From Plantactinospora endophytica (GTDB lineage Bacteria > Actinomycetota > Actinomycetes > Mycobacteriales > Micromonosporaceae), in assembly GCF_016862915.1 (NCBI RefSeq), contig NZ_BONW01000042.1:186001-250000 (forward strand): a stretch of 64,000 nucleotides of DNA, written 5' to 3'. A program made the translations under genes and the position numbers. Within the stretch, counting starts at the first letter, position 1. The number at the start of each line of letters is the position of its first letter. Of the stretch, positions 1-8,638 are shown one piece after another. Under the pieces are notes generated by a model. It did not search any database. It was not told the origin of the DNA and was given only the letters and a program-made list of their open reading frames with translations.

Positions 1-1388
1 CGGACGCGATGCTGGCCAACTTCACCGACGAGAAGGCGGCCATCCGCGAGTCGAGCCCGAACGTCCCGGTCACCACCAACTTCATGGGCATGTACCGGCC
101 GATCGACTACCACCGCTGGGCCCCGCACCTCGACTTCGCCTCCTGGGACAACTACCCGCCGGACGACAACTCGCCGGCCTGGATGGCGCTGGCCCACGAC
201 CTGATGCGCGGCCTCAAGGACGGTCAGCCGTTCTGGCTGATGGAGCAGACGCCGAGCTACACCGCCGCCCGGGACGTCAACCCGTTGAAGCGGCCCGGAG
301 TGATGCGGCTGTGGAGCTGGCAGGCGGTGGCGCACGGCGCCGACGCGGTGCTCTTCTTTCAGATGCGCGCCTCCCGGGGCGCCTGCGAGAAGTACCACGG
401 CGCGGTCATCGGGCACGCCGGGCGGCAGGACACCCGGGTCTTCCGCGAGGTGGCCGCACTCGGCGCCGAGTTGGACCGGCTCGGCCCGGCGACGCTCGGG
501 GCCCGGACCCCGGCCCGGGTCGCGCTGCTCTTCGACTGGGACAGTTGGTGGGCGCTGGAGATCTCCGACGGCCCGTCCCGGCTGCTGCGCTACCAGCAGA
601 TCGTGCACGCCTACTACCGGGCGCTCTGGGAGGCCGGGGTCGACGTGGACGTGCTGCCGGTGACCGCCGACCTCGCCGGCTACCAGGTGGTGGTCGCGCC
701 GGCGCTGCACATGGTCAAGGGTGACCTGGCGGAGCGGTTGGCGGCGGTGGCCGAGCGCGGCGGCTCGGTGTTGACCACCTTCCTCTCCGGACGGGTCGAC
801 GAGGACGACAACGCGTTCCTGACCGACGTGCCGGGCCCGCTCGGGCCGCTGACCGGCATCCGGATCGACGAATGGGACGCCCGCGACCCCGAGGTGGTCA
901 ATCCGGTACGCCTGCGCGGCGCCGAGCCGCAGGCCGAGATCGAGGTCGAGGCGCGGCTGCTGTTCGAGCTGGTGATCCCGCAGGGTGCCGAGGTGGTCGG
1001 CACGTACCAGGCGGACTTCTACGCCGGTACTCCGGCGGTCACCCGCAACGACTACGGTGCCGGCCACGGCTGGTACGTCGCCACCGGTCTCGACCAGCCG
1101 GGCGTCTCCTGGGTGGTCCGGCAGGTGCTGGCCCGGCACGACCTGCTGGGGCCGTACGCGGACCTGCCCGGGTTGGAGTCGACGGTGCGGGTCGCCCCGG
1201 ACGGGACGCGGCTGCTGTTCCTGCTCAACCACGGCACCGAGCCGGTCGAGACGACCGTACGCGTCGGCGGCACCGACCTGCTCGGCGGCGACCGCGTCGA
1301 GGCCGGCCGGCCGATCCGGCTCGACCCCTGTGGGGTGCTGGTGCTGCGTGAGGACGCCGACCCGGCCCCGGCGGAGGCGGACCGGTGA
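1..1388 (+). CDS. GH42 beta-galactosidase, C-terminal part (cut by window edge)
   Basis: This reading frame is open from the window edge, so the gene starts upstream and about 460 C-terminal residues are visible. The protein resembles glycoside hydrolase family 42, which removes terminal beta-D-galactose from oligosaccharides. What can be seen is the end of the catalytic barrel (a DFASWDNYP stretch and FWLMEQTPS, where family 42 carries its nucleophile Glu) and a trimerisation-type domain with RLLRYQQIVHAYYRALWEAG. A small beta-rich C-terminal domain then ends in FLLNHG and GVLVLRE. A stop codon lies 31 bases before the next gene, a GH67 alpha-glucuronidase on the same strand, so the two probably form part of a plant cell-wall polysaccharide operon. 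Family assignment is from sequence character; the exact substrate is inferred. Confidence 0.85.
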   Translation, partial: DAMLANFTDEKAAIRESSPNVPVTTNFMGMYRPIDYHRWAPHLDFASWDNYPPDDNSPAWMALAHDLMRGLKDGQPFWLMEQTPSYTAARDVNPLKRPGVMRLWSWQAVAHGADAVLFFQMRASRGACEKYHGAVIGHAGRQDTRVFREVAALGAELDRLGPATLGARTPARVALLFDWDSWWALEISDGPSRLLRYQQIVHAYYRALWEAGVDVDVLPVTADLAGYQVVVAPALHMVKGDLAERLAAVAERGGSVLTTFLSGRVDEDDNAFLTDVPGPLGPLTGIRIDEWDARDPEVVNPVRLRGAEPQAEIEVEARLLFELVIPQGAEVVGTYQADFYAGTPAVTRNDYGAGHGWYVATGLDQPGVSWVVRQVLARHDLLGPYADLPGLESTVRVAPDGTRLLFLLNHGTEPVETTVRVGGTDLLGGDRVEAGRPIRLDPCGVLVLREDADPAPAEADR

Positions 1389-1419
1389 CCGTGCCCGACG
1401 GATCCCGGGGAGGTACCCG

Positions 1420-3684
1420 ATGACCAGCACCGATCCGAGCCGACCCCATCCGGCGTGGCTGCCACCGGAGGCGTTCCGGGCGATCGGCGCGCACCACACG
1501 CTGGTCTACGGCGACGGCACCCTTGTCGACACGGTGTACGACGAGGTCGGCCGGGCCCGCGCCCGCTACGGCGGCACCGTACGCCGGCTGTCCGGCCAGG
1601 CGACCGAACCGGAGCGGGCCGGTGCCGACGAGACCCCGGCCGACCTCGTGCTCGCACTCGCCCCGACCGGATCACCACCGGCCGGCGGTGCGCTGCCAGC
1701 GGAGGTCGGGTCCGAACTTGGTGCCGAGGTGGCCGGGCTCGGGCCGGAGGGGTTCGCGCTGGCCCGCCGGGGCGGTGTCACCGTGCTGCTGGCCGCCGCG
1801 CCGGCCGGGCTGCTCTACGGGCTGTTCCACCTGGTCCGGCTCGGCCCGGCGGCGTTCGGTGCCGACCGCCCGGTCGAGGCGCACCGGCCGGCGCTGCGGC
1901 TCCGGCTGGTCAGCCACTGGGACAACCTCGACGTGCACCCGGTGATGGGGCAGGTCGAACGCGGCTACGCGGGCGGGTCGATCTTCTGGCGGGACGGTGC
2001 GCCGGCCGGCGACCCGGAACGGATCCGCGCCTACGCCCGGCTGCTCGCCGCCTGTGGGATGAACGCGATGACGGTGAACAACGTCAACGTGCACGGCACG
2101 GCGACCCGACTGCTCACGGACCGGCTCGACGACGTCGCCGCGATCGCCGACCTGGTCCGGCCGTACGGGATCCGGGTGCACCTGTCGGTCAACTTCGCCG
2201 CGCCGGTCAGCCTCGGCGAGCTGCCGACCGCGGATCCGCTCGACGAGCGCGTACGGGCCTGGTGGGCCAAGGCCGCCGGCCGGCTCTACGAGGCGATTCC
2301 GGACTTCGGCGGCTTCATGGTGAAGGCCGACTCAGAAGGGCAGCCGGGCCCGTACCGGTATCGGCGCGACCATGCCGACGGGGCGAACATGCTCGCCGAC
2401 GCGCTGGCGCCGTTCGGCGGGGTGGTGCACTGGCGTGCCTTCGTCTACAACCACCGGCAGGACTGGCGGGACCGGTCGACCGACCGGGCGCGGGCGGCGT
2501 ACGACCACTTCACCCCGTTGGACGGCCGGTTCCGGGACAACGTGATCCTCCAGGTGAAGCACGGCCCGATCGACTTCCAGGTACGCGAGCCCGTCTCCCC
2601 GGTCCTCACCGCCATGCCCAACACCCGGCTCGCGCTGGAGGTGCAGGCGACCCAGGAGTACACCGGGCAGCAGCGGCACGTCTGCTACCTGGGTCCGTAC
2701 TGGAGCGAGGTGCTGCGGTTCGCGCCCTGGGGGCCGGGCCGGCCGACGGTCGCCTCGCTGGTGGCCGGCCCGGCGGACGACGGCGACGGTGCACCGGCCG
2801 GCAACGGCGGGGGTGCGTCGGCGGGTGGCGGTGGACTGGTGGTCGTCTCGAACGTGGGTGACGACCACTACTGGACCGGGCACCCGCTCGCCCAGGCCAA
2901 CCTCTACGCCGTCGGCCGGCTCGCCTGGGCACCCGACCTCGACCCGGTGGCCGTACTGGACGAGTGGATCGACCTCACCTTCCCGGCGTCGGCGACCGGT
3001 GACCCCGACTCCGAGCCCGGCGCCGGCAGCGACGGCGAGCCCGGGATCGGCAGCGACGGCGAACTCGGGACCGAGCCCGACTCCGGCAGCGACCGGAAGC
3101 CCGACGCCGACCGCGAGACGCTGCGCGGGACGCTGCACGCGCTGATGGACGACTCCTGGCGGACCTACGAGCGGTACACCGCACCGCTCGGGGTCGGCTT
3201 CATGGTCGCGCCGGGGCACCACTACGGCCCCGACGTGGACGGCTACGAGTACTCGCGGTGGGGCACCTACCACTTCGCCGACCGGGACGGCGTCGGGGTG
3301 GACCGTACCCGGGCCTCCGGCACCGGCTTCACCGGCCAGTACCCGCAGCCGTGGTCGGACCGGTACGAGTCGCTCGCCGACTGCCCCGACAACCTGCTGC
3401 TCTTCTTCCACCACGTGCCCTACCGGCACGTGCTGCGGTCGGGCGCGACGGTCGTCCAGCACATCTACGACACCCACTTCGCCGGGGTCGACCAGGTCGC
3501 CCGGATGCGGCGGCGGTGGGACCGGATCGGCGGCTCGGGGCTGGTCGACGCGGCGCTGCACGCCCGGGTGGCCGACCGGCTCGCCGAGCAGCAGCGCTGC
3601 GCCGAGGAGTGGCGGGACCAGGTCAACACCTACTTCCTCCGCAAGTCCGGGGTACCGGACGCGCACGGTCGACGGATCCACTAG
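1420..3684 (+). CDS. GH67 alpha-glucuronidase
   Basis: This is a 754-residue glycoside hydrolase of family 67, which removes 4-O-methyl-D-glucuronic acid from the reducing-end-distal xylose of glucuronoxylo-oligosaccharides. The family's three catalytic acids can be placed. Glu306 sits in VKADSEGQPGP (general acid), Asp385 in VKHGPIDFQ, and Glu413 in QATQEYTGQ (general bases). The ATG start is preceded by GGGGAGG at a good distance, and an upstream in-frame extension is not needed. No signal peptide is seen, which is usual for intracellular GH67 enzymes that act on imported oligosaccharides. Residues about 527-567 form an unusual acidic Gly/Asp/Ser/Glu insert with repeated GSDGE units, absent from the family as I know it and probably a surface loop. 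It follows the GH42 gene and is followed by a TetR regulator. Confidence 0.93.
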   Translation: MTSTDPSRPHPAWLPPEAFRAIGAHHTLVYGDGTLVDTVYDEVGRARARYGGTVRRLSGQATEPERAGADETPADLVLALAPTGSPPAGGALPAEVGSELGAEVAGLGPEGFALARRGGVTVLLAAAPAGLLYGLFHLVRLGPAAFGADRPVEAHRPALRLRLVSHWDNLDVHPVMGQVERGYAGGSIFWRDGAPAGDPERIRAYARLLAACGMNAMTVNNVNVHGTATRLLTDRLDDVAAIADLVRPYGIRVHLSVNFAAPVSLGELPTADPLDERVRAWWAKAAGRLYEAIPDFGGFMVKADSEGQPGPYRYRRDHADGANMLADALAPFGGVVHWRAFVYNHRQDWRDRSTDRARAAYDHFTPLDGRFRDNVILQVKHGPIDFQVREPVSPVLTAMPNTRLALEVQATQEYTGQQRHVCYLGPYWSEVLRFAPWGPGRPTVASLVAGPADDGDGAPAGNGGGASAGGGGLVVVSNVGDDHYWTGHPLAQANLYAVGRLAWAPDLDPVAVLDEWIDLTFPASATGDPDSEPGAGSDGEPGIGSDGELGTEPDSGSDRKPDADRETLRGTLHALMDDSWRTYERYTAPLGVGFMVAPGHHYGPDVDGYEYSRWGTYHFADRDGVGVDRTRASGTGFTGQYPQPWSDRYESLADCPDNLLLFFHHVPYRHVLRSGATVVQHIYDTHFAGVDQVARMRRRWDRIGGSGLVDAALHARVADRLAEQQRCAEEWRDQVNTYFLRKSGVPDAHGRRIH

Positions 3685-3799
3685 GACCGGCGAGCCCGTC
3701 CTCGGACCGCACCGGGCCGGCGGTTCCGGGCGGCTCCCACCTGCGGTCCGGGCCGCTGCCTGCCTTGTAGGATGGCGTCCCGGACGAAAGGTGAGGTAG

Positions 3800-4501
3800 G
3801 TGGCGAGCCAAGCCGAGCCCGGCGTCGAGCCCCGGATGCCGTTGAGCCGCGAGCGGGTGCTGCGGGCCGCGGTCAGCGTCGCCGACTCCGGTGGCATCGA
3901 GTCGCTCACCATGCGCCGGCTCGCGGAGCACCTCGGGGCCGAGGCGATGTCGCTCTACTACCACGTGACGAACAAGGAGGACGTGCTCGACGGCGTCGTC
4001 GACCTGATCGCGACCGAGATCAACGAGGTCGTCGAGCGGATCGACGTACCCGCCGACGGCGCCGACTGGAAGAAGGCGGTACGCCAGCGGATCCTCTCCG
4101 CCCGTGAGGTGCTGCTGCGACACCGGTGGGCGCCGGGGGTCTTCGAGACGCGCACCAACACCAGTCCGGCGGTGCTGCGGTACTACGACGCCCTGCTCGG
4201 GATGATGCTCGCGGGCGGCTTCTCGTACGACCTGGCACACCATGCGATGCACGCGCTGGGTAGCCGGGCGTTGGGCTTCACCCAGGAACTCTTCGACCCG
4301 AGTGGCGGCGGTGGGGCCACCGACCAGGCGGCCGACCTCGCCGAGATGGCCGGACAGTTCCCGCACCTGGTCGGCATGCTGACCGAGATCGCCCACGACG
4401 ATCCCGACTCGACGCTGGGCTGGTGCGACGACCAGACCGAGTTCGAGTTCGGACTCGACCTGATCCTCGACGGTCTCGACCGGGCCCGCGAAAGGGCCTG
4501 A
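3800..4501 (+). CDS. TetR-family transcriptional repressor
   Basis: This 233-residue protein has an N-terminal TetR helix-turn-helix, roughly residues 13-60: SRERVLRAAVSVAD, then SLTMRRLAEHLG and MSLYYHVTNKEDVLD. A C-terminal ligand-binding domain of the tetracycline-repressor type follows. The GTG start is preceded by AAAGGTGAGG; an internal ATG at residue 13 is the alternative. The next gene on the same strand, 207 bases downstream, is a medium-chain oxidoreductase. The gap contains repeats that look like a TetR operator, so this protein probably represses that gene and perhaps itself. The inducing ligand cannot be told from sequence. The gene lies 115 bases after the alpha-glucuronidase, but nothing suggests a role in sugar control. 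Confidence 0.9.
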   Translation: MASQAEPGVEPRMPLSRERVLRAAVSVADSGGIESLTMRRLAEHLGAEAMSLYYHVTNKEDVLDGVVDLIATEINEVVERIDVPADGADWKKAVRQRILSAREVLLRHRWAPGVFETRTNTSPAVLRYYDALLGMMLAGGFSYDLAHHAMHALGSRALGFTQELFDPSGGGGATDQAADLAEMAGQFPHLVGMLTEIAHDDPDSTLGWCDDQTEFEFGLDLILDGLDRARERA

Positions 4502-4589
4502 CCAGCAAGTTTTCTCGTCCTCGAAGGACGTTCGTCAACTCACCCACCTGACCGCCGGCAGCGGTCCGGCTCGGCACACCCTGGACAAC

Positions 4590-4634
4590 CTTACGCCGTA
4601 CGAGTACCTTACGTTGTACGACTTACAGCGTAAG
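4590..4634 (+). promoter_or_regulatory. Candidate TetR operator: tandem and inverted CTTACG repeats
   Basis: Two nearly identical 14-base units, CTTACG-NN-GTACGA, lie at 4590-4603 and 4608-4621. They are followed directly by the imperfect palindrome CTTACAGCGTAAG at 4622-4634. CTTAC...GTAAG half-sites are typical of actinomycete TetR-type operators. The array is 75 bases before the oxidoreductase start and downstream of the tetR gene, which fits repression of the oxidoreductase. The binding protein is inferred. Confidence 0.6.
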
Positions 4635-4708
4635 AACGGCCGACGATCCATCCGGGACGTTCGTCCGTACACCCCCGCCGCACGACCGCACCGGACGAGG
4701 AGACGATC

Positions 4709-5695
4709 ATGAAGGCGGCAGTCCTGCATTCGTACGGTTCCCCCGACCTGCTGGACCTCACCGAGGTCGAGCGGCCCTCCCCCGCCGACGACGAGGTGTT
4801 GGTGCGGGTCCGGGCCACCTCCGTCAACCCCTACGACTGGCACATCATCCGGGGCGAGCCGTACGTCGCCCGGCTGATGCCCGGCATCCTCGGGCTGCGC
4901 CGCCCGGCGATCGCCATCCCCGGCTGCGACATGGCCGGCCAGGTCGAGGCGGTCGGCCGGAACGTCACCGGGTTCCGCCCCGGCGACGACGTCTACGCCC
5001 TGCTGGAACAGGGCGGCTTCGGCGAGTACGTCTGCGTCCCGGAGCACCTGCTCGCCCCGAAGCCGGCCAACCTGTCGTACGAGCAGGCGGCGGCGGTGCC
5101 GATGGCCGCCGTCACCGCCCTGTTGGGCCTGCGCGACACGGGCCGGATCGAACCCGGCCAGCAGGTACTCGTCAACGGCGCCTCGGGCGGGGTCGGCACG
5201 TTCGCCGTACAGCTCGCCAAGGCGTTCGGCGCCACGGTCACCGCCGTGTGCAGCGGCCGGAACGTGGACCTGGTCCGCTCGCTCGGCGCGGACGAGGTGG
5301 TCGACTACACCACGGAGGACTTCACCCGACGCGGGCGCCGCTACGACCTGCTGCTGGACAACGCGGGCAGCCGGTCCGTGCCGGCGTACCGGCGGGTGCT
5401 CAGCCCGGACGGCACCCTCGTGGTGGTCGGCGGGCCGGCCGGCCGCTGGCTACAGCCCGTCGGTTGGATGGCCGCGACCCTCGCGGCGGCACCGCTGGTG
5501 TCGCAGCGGATCGCCCGGGCCGACGCGGTCGCCTGCCCGGACAAGCGGCAGGCCCTGCTGACGCTGAACGGGTTGATCGAGGAGGGCAAGGTCAGCCCGG
5601 TGATCGACCGGCGCTACCCGTTCGCCGACATCCGGGCGGCCGTCCGCTACCAGGAGCAGGGACACAGCCCGGGAAAGGTGGTCGTGACGCTCTGA
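4709..5695 (+). CDS. NAD(P)-dependent medium-chain oxidoreductase (quinone oxidoreductase-like)
   Basis: This 328-residue protein belongs to the medium-chain dehydrogenase/reductase superfamily and most resembles zinc-free quinone oxidoreductases or reticulon-4-interacting-protein-1-like members. The N-terminal GroES-like domain (MKAAVLHSYGSPDLLDLTEVE) includes PGCDMAGQVEAVG. The Rossmann domain carries VLVNGASGGVGTFAVQLAKA for NAD(P)H and DEVVDYTTEDF further on. Catalytic and structural zinc ligands of alcohol dehydrogenases are missing, so hydride transfer to an activated alkene or quinone is more likely than alcohol oxidation. The ATG is preceded by GAGGAGACG. The gene is separated from an upstream tetR gene by an operator-like repeat array and followed by a strong hairpin. 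Substrate unknown. Confidence 0.9.
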   Translation: MKAAVLHSYGSPDLLDLTEVERPSPADDEVLVRVRATSVNPYDWHIIRGEPYVARLMPGILGLRRPAIAIPGCDMAGQVEAVGRNVTGFRPGDDVYALLEQGGFGEYVCVPEHLLAPKPANLSYEQAAAVPMAAVTALLGLRDTGRIEPGQQVLVNGASGGVGTFAVQLAKAFGATVTAVCSGRNVDLVRSLGADEVVDYTTEDFTRRGRRYDLLLDNAGSRSVPAYRRVLSPDGTLVVVGGPAGRWLQPVGWMAATLAAAPLVSQRIARADAVACPDKRQALLTLNGLIEEGKVSPVIDRRYPFADIRAAVRYQEQGHSPGKVVVTL

Positions 5696-5709
5696 CCGCC
5701 GCCAACCAC

Positions 5710-5739
5710 CCGACCGCACGGCCGGTGCCGTGCGGTCGG
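5710..5739. terminator. Perfect 13-bp hairpin between convergent genes
   Basis: CCGACCGCACGGC and its exact reverse complement flank a four-base loop, 15 bases after the oxidoreductase stop. The neighbouring gene on the other strand ends 152 bases further on. No T-run follows, as is common for GC-rich actinomycete terminators; it could serve both strands. Confidence 0.65.
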
Positions 5740-5891
5740 TGCCGTGCAGTCGGCCCGGCGCTGCCCGACGACCGGATCGCACCGGCCGCCAGGCAGCGGG
5801 AAGCGGGGTGACCGGCCACCACCACGTTCAAGCAGATTGGTCCGGCGCACCGGGTCGTCGGCTGTCGGCCGCCGGTCGGGCGGATCGCCGG

Positions 5892-6965
5892 TCAGCCGCC
5901 GTCGACCGGGCGGAACTGGTCGACCGAGTGCCGGGCCTTCGCGGTACGGTTGGTGGTCGACGCGATCGTGTTGAACATGACCCGACCGAGTACCGCGTGC
6001 GCCTGCACCGCCGGATGCGTCGCCCCGTAGTTGTCCAGGTCGCGCAGGGAGTCGGCGAACATCGCGTACGTCAGCGTCGGTGCCCCGGCCGCGTCGAACA
6101 TGATGCCGGCCTCGTGCCGGGCCGCACCCAGCTCGTCGTAGTCCGCGCCGTACTTGGTGGCGACCCGGCTGCGCTCGGCCGAGGACATGTTGCGGCGGAC
6201 CCCGTCGTGGTAGCCGTTGATCCAACGCAGGATGCCGAGCAGGAAGTCCGCCGACCTCGGCGTCAGGATCGTCTTGTTGGCCAGCCGCCACAGCAGGTCG
6301 TGGGTCTCCCGGGGCGTGGTGACGCCGAGGAAGAACCGGTTCGGGTTGGCGACCGGTTCCACCCGGGTGTGCGTGAAGCCCTTGCTGGCGAGGATCTCGT
6401 TGATCTCCAGCGCCGGCACCACCCGGCCGCACATCCGCACCGCCGTGTTGTCCGAGACGAGCAGCAGCGCGGTGAGGAAGTTGGCGACCGTGATGTCGTC
6501 GCCCCAGACCGTGTGCAGGAAGTAGATGCCGGTGCCGCCGAGGATGATGTCGGCGGTGAGGTCCAGCTTCTGGTCGAGCCGCAGCTCACCACGGTCGATC
6601 TTGTCCATCACCGCCACCGCGACGGCGAGCTTCTGCACGCTGTAGCCGTGGGTCACCTTGTCGACGTCGTCCGCCACGACGACCTCCAGGGCACCGGCGG
6701 CGTTGACCATCGCGATGTGCGAGTGCCACACCCCACCGGCCCGGGCCTTCTGCTCGGCGTACGCCTGACGGATCGTCGTCTGGGCGGTGCCGGTGGCGCC
6801 GAGCGGCCCGACCGGTCCGGTGGGTCCGGAGACCGGCGCCCGACCGACCGCCACCGTCGTGGTCGGCCCGGCCGGCGCGGCGGCGGCGGGCCGTCCGCTC
6901 GCCACCAGTGCGGCCGCTGCCGCCCCCATCCCGATCGCCGCCCGGCGACTGACCTGATCCGGCAC
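5892..6965 (-). CDS. Secreted serine hydrolase, class A beta-lactamase fold
   Basis: The start chosen is a GTG at 6965 because GGGGGAGG lies just upstream. It gives 357 residues that begin with a twin-arginine-like export signal (SRRAAIGMGAAAAALVAS then an Ala-rich stretch). The body has the serine-acylation motifs of the class A beta-lactamase/penicillin-interacting fold: SVQK with Ser109 and Lys112, and SDN at 171-173. The 62-residue spacing is normal for class A. The third canonical box (KTG) appears instead as HEAG in RHEAGIMF, so penicillin hydrolysis may be weak or absent and another ester or amide may be the substrate. It has no clear operon partner; an acetamidase lies 125 bases upstream on the same strand. 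Confidence 0.82.
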   Translation of the reverse strand: MPDQVSRRAAIGMGAAAAALVASGRPAAAAPAGPTTTVAVGRAPVSGPTGPVGPLGATGTAQTTIRQAYAEQKARAGGVWHSHIAMVNAAGALEVVVADDVDKVTHGYSVQKLAVAVAVMDKIDRGELRLDQKLDLTADIILGGTGIYFLHTVWGDDITVANFLTALLLVSDNTAVRMCGRVVPALEINEILASKGFTHTRVEPVANPNRFFLGVTTPRETHDLLWRLANKTILTPRSADFLLGILRWINGYHDGVRRNMSSAERSRVATKYGADYDELGAARHEAGIMFDAAGAPTLTYAMFADSLRDLDNYGATHPAVQAHAVLGRVMFNTIASTTNRTAKARHSVDQFRPVDGG

Positions 6966-7090
6966 TTTTCCTCCCCCATGATCACCGACAGTTGTCGTGG
7001 GGAGCGTACCGATCGGGATTTGCGGCAACAACCCGGGCAATGCCCACCAGGCCAGTCAGACCCCGGCTGACCAGCCCGGACGGGCACGAC

Positions 7091-8464
7091 TCAGTCGGCG
7101 AAGTGCGCCTTGCGGATCACCCCGTGCACCCCGACCGTGCGGTCGACCACCTGCGACACCTCGAAGTCGACGGCCGCCGAGAGGTACGCGTAGCCGACCG
7201 CCCGGTCCAGCCCCAGGTCGTGCTCCAGGAAATCGAGCGCGTTGACCACCGCCCGGCGCATCGCGATGTCCAGATCGCCGCCCTGGCCGCCACGGACGCC
7301 GTCCGGATCGGAGAGACCGACCGGCACCCAGGCATCCGGTGTCTCCGCGAACGGATAGCCGAAGGCCACCGACGGCGCGTCCCCGGAGCCGGGCTTGCAG
7401 ACGGTCAGCCGGAAGGTGCCGCGCAGCGACCCCTCCAGCGCGGTCAACGCCACCTCGCCGTTGCCCATCGCCAGGTGCGGGTCGCCGACGTGGAACAGCG
7501 CCCCCTCGGCGAATACCGGGAGGAAGAAGGTGGAGCCCACGCCGAGCAGGTTGATGTCGATGTTGCCGCCGCCCAGGGTCGGCGGGATCGAGTTCAGTTC
7601 CGGCGCGGTCAGCTCGGTGGCGGCGGCGAAGGCGACGCCCAGCACCCCCATGAACGGGTCCAGCGGAAAGGCGACCCGGCCGGCGCGACCCCGGGGCAAC
7701 ACCCCGGTTAACTCCCCCTTCCGGCCCTGCCGGACCGGGGTGAAGACCGAGACGTTGCCGTACCGGGTGGGATCACCGGTGCTCCGGCCGTCCGTACCGA
7801 CCGGCGGCATGATCTCGGCCTCGGTGATCCCGGCCGGTACGGCGCCACCGGCCAGCCGGGGCAGCGCACCCTTGCCGTGCCGGCTGGACACCACCCCGTA
7901 CGGCACCCGGGGCAGCATGGAGAGCATCTCCACCTTGAGCACGTCACCCGGCTCGGCACCGTCCACCCGGATCGGCCCGGTGATCACGTGTGGGCCGTCG
8001 ACGTCGAAGTTCCGGGGAGTCCGGGCGTAGTCACGGGCGATCTCGACCGCGTCCCGCAGCACCTCGGAACGGGGTACGCCGTGGCCGGCGAAGTACTCCA
8101 CCGGATCGCGGCCCTGGTCCTCCAGGATGCCCTCGTGCGACACCGTGTCGATGGTGACCGTCTCCCCCGAGCGCATCCGCAGCACGGGCTGGCTGCCGAT
8201 CGCCGGCAGGTAGCCCCAGCGCACCTGGTCGGGTCGGGACCGCAGGTAGTGCTTGCCGTGGATCGGGCCGCTCCCCGGCTGGAGGATCTCCCGGGGAGCG
8301 GCCGGCGGCCGGGCCCCGTGCCCCGCGTACGCCGGGGCGGCACCGGCCAGCGGGGCCATCCCGGCGGCGGCACCCACCGCCGCGCCGGCCCGGAGGAAGT
8401 CGCGCCGACCGATCCCGCCGACCAGCGCGTCCCGTACCGCACCTGGCTCGTCCACTATCGACAT
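7091..8464 (-). CDS. Acetamidase/formamidase, Tat-exported
   Basis: This 457-residue protein of the FmdA/AmdA family hydrolyses short-chain amides to ammonia and the acid. The N-terminus has GRRDFLRAGAAVGAAAG, a twin-arginine signal ending near PAYAGHG, so the enzyme is likely exported, unlike most members. Family hallmarks seen include VTIDTVSHEG, GPIRVDGAEPGDVLKVEM, GNIDINLLGVGSTFFLPV and FHVGDPHLAMGNGEVALTALE. The ATG at 8464 is preceded by GCGAGGAG and gives the signal peptide a natural start; a longer frame upstream lacks support. It diverges from the NYN-domain gene across 174 bases, which must carry both promoters. Confidence 0.9.
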   Translation of the reverse strand: MSIVDEPGAVRDALVGGIGRRDFLRAGAAVGAAAGMAPLAGAAPAYAGHGARPPAAPREILQPGSGPIHGKHYLRSRPDQVRWGYLPAIGSQPVLRMRSGETVTIDTVSHEGILEDQGRDPVEYFAGHGVPRSEVLRDAVEIARDYARTPRNFDVDGPHVITGPIRVDGAEPGDVLKVEMLSMLPRVPYGVVSSRHGKGALPRLAGGAVPAGITEAEIMPPVGTDGRSTGDPTRYGNVSVFTPVRQGRKGELTGVLPRGRAGRVAFPLDPFMGVLGVAFAAATELTAPELNSIPPTLGGGNIDINLLGVGSTFFLPVFAEGALFHVGDPHLAMGNGEVALTALEGSLRGTFRLTVCKPGSGDAPSVAFGYPFAETPDAWVPVGLSDPDGVRGGQGGDLDIAMRRAVVNALDFLEHDLGLDRAVGYAYLSAAVDFEVSQVVDRTVGVHGVIRKAHFAD

Positions 8465-8638
8465 GGGTACTCCTCGCGCCTCCGGTCGCCGACCGGCGAT
8501 CATCCGTGCTGACCCGGCCGTTGTACCGACGGCGGATTTCGATCTCTGGTCCGGCCCACTTCCGGCCGATTACCGTCCGTTCACCACGCCGGACGGAGAA
8601 ACGGCCCGGACCGGTACCCCGGGCGTAGGCTGGGCCAC

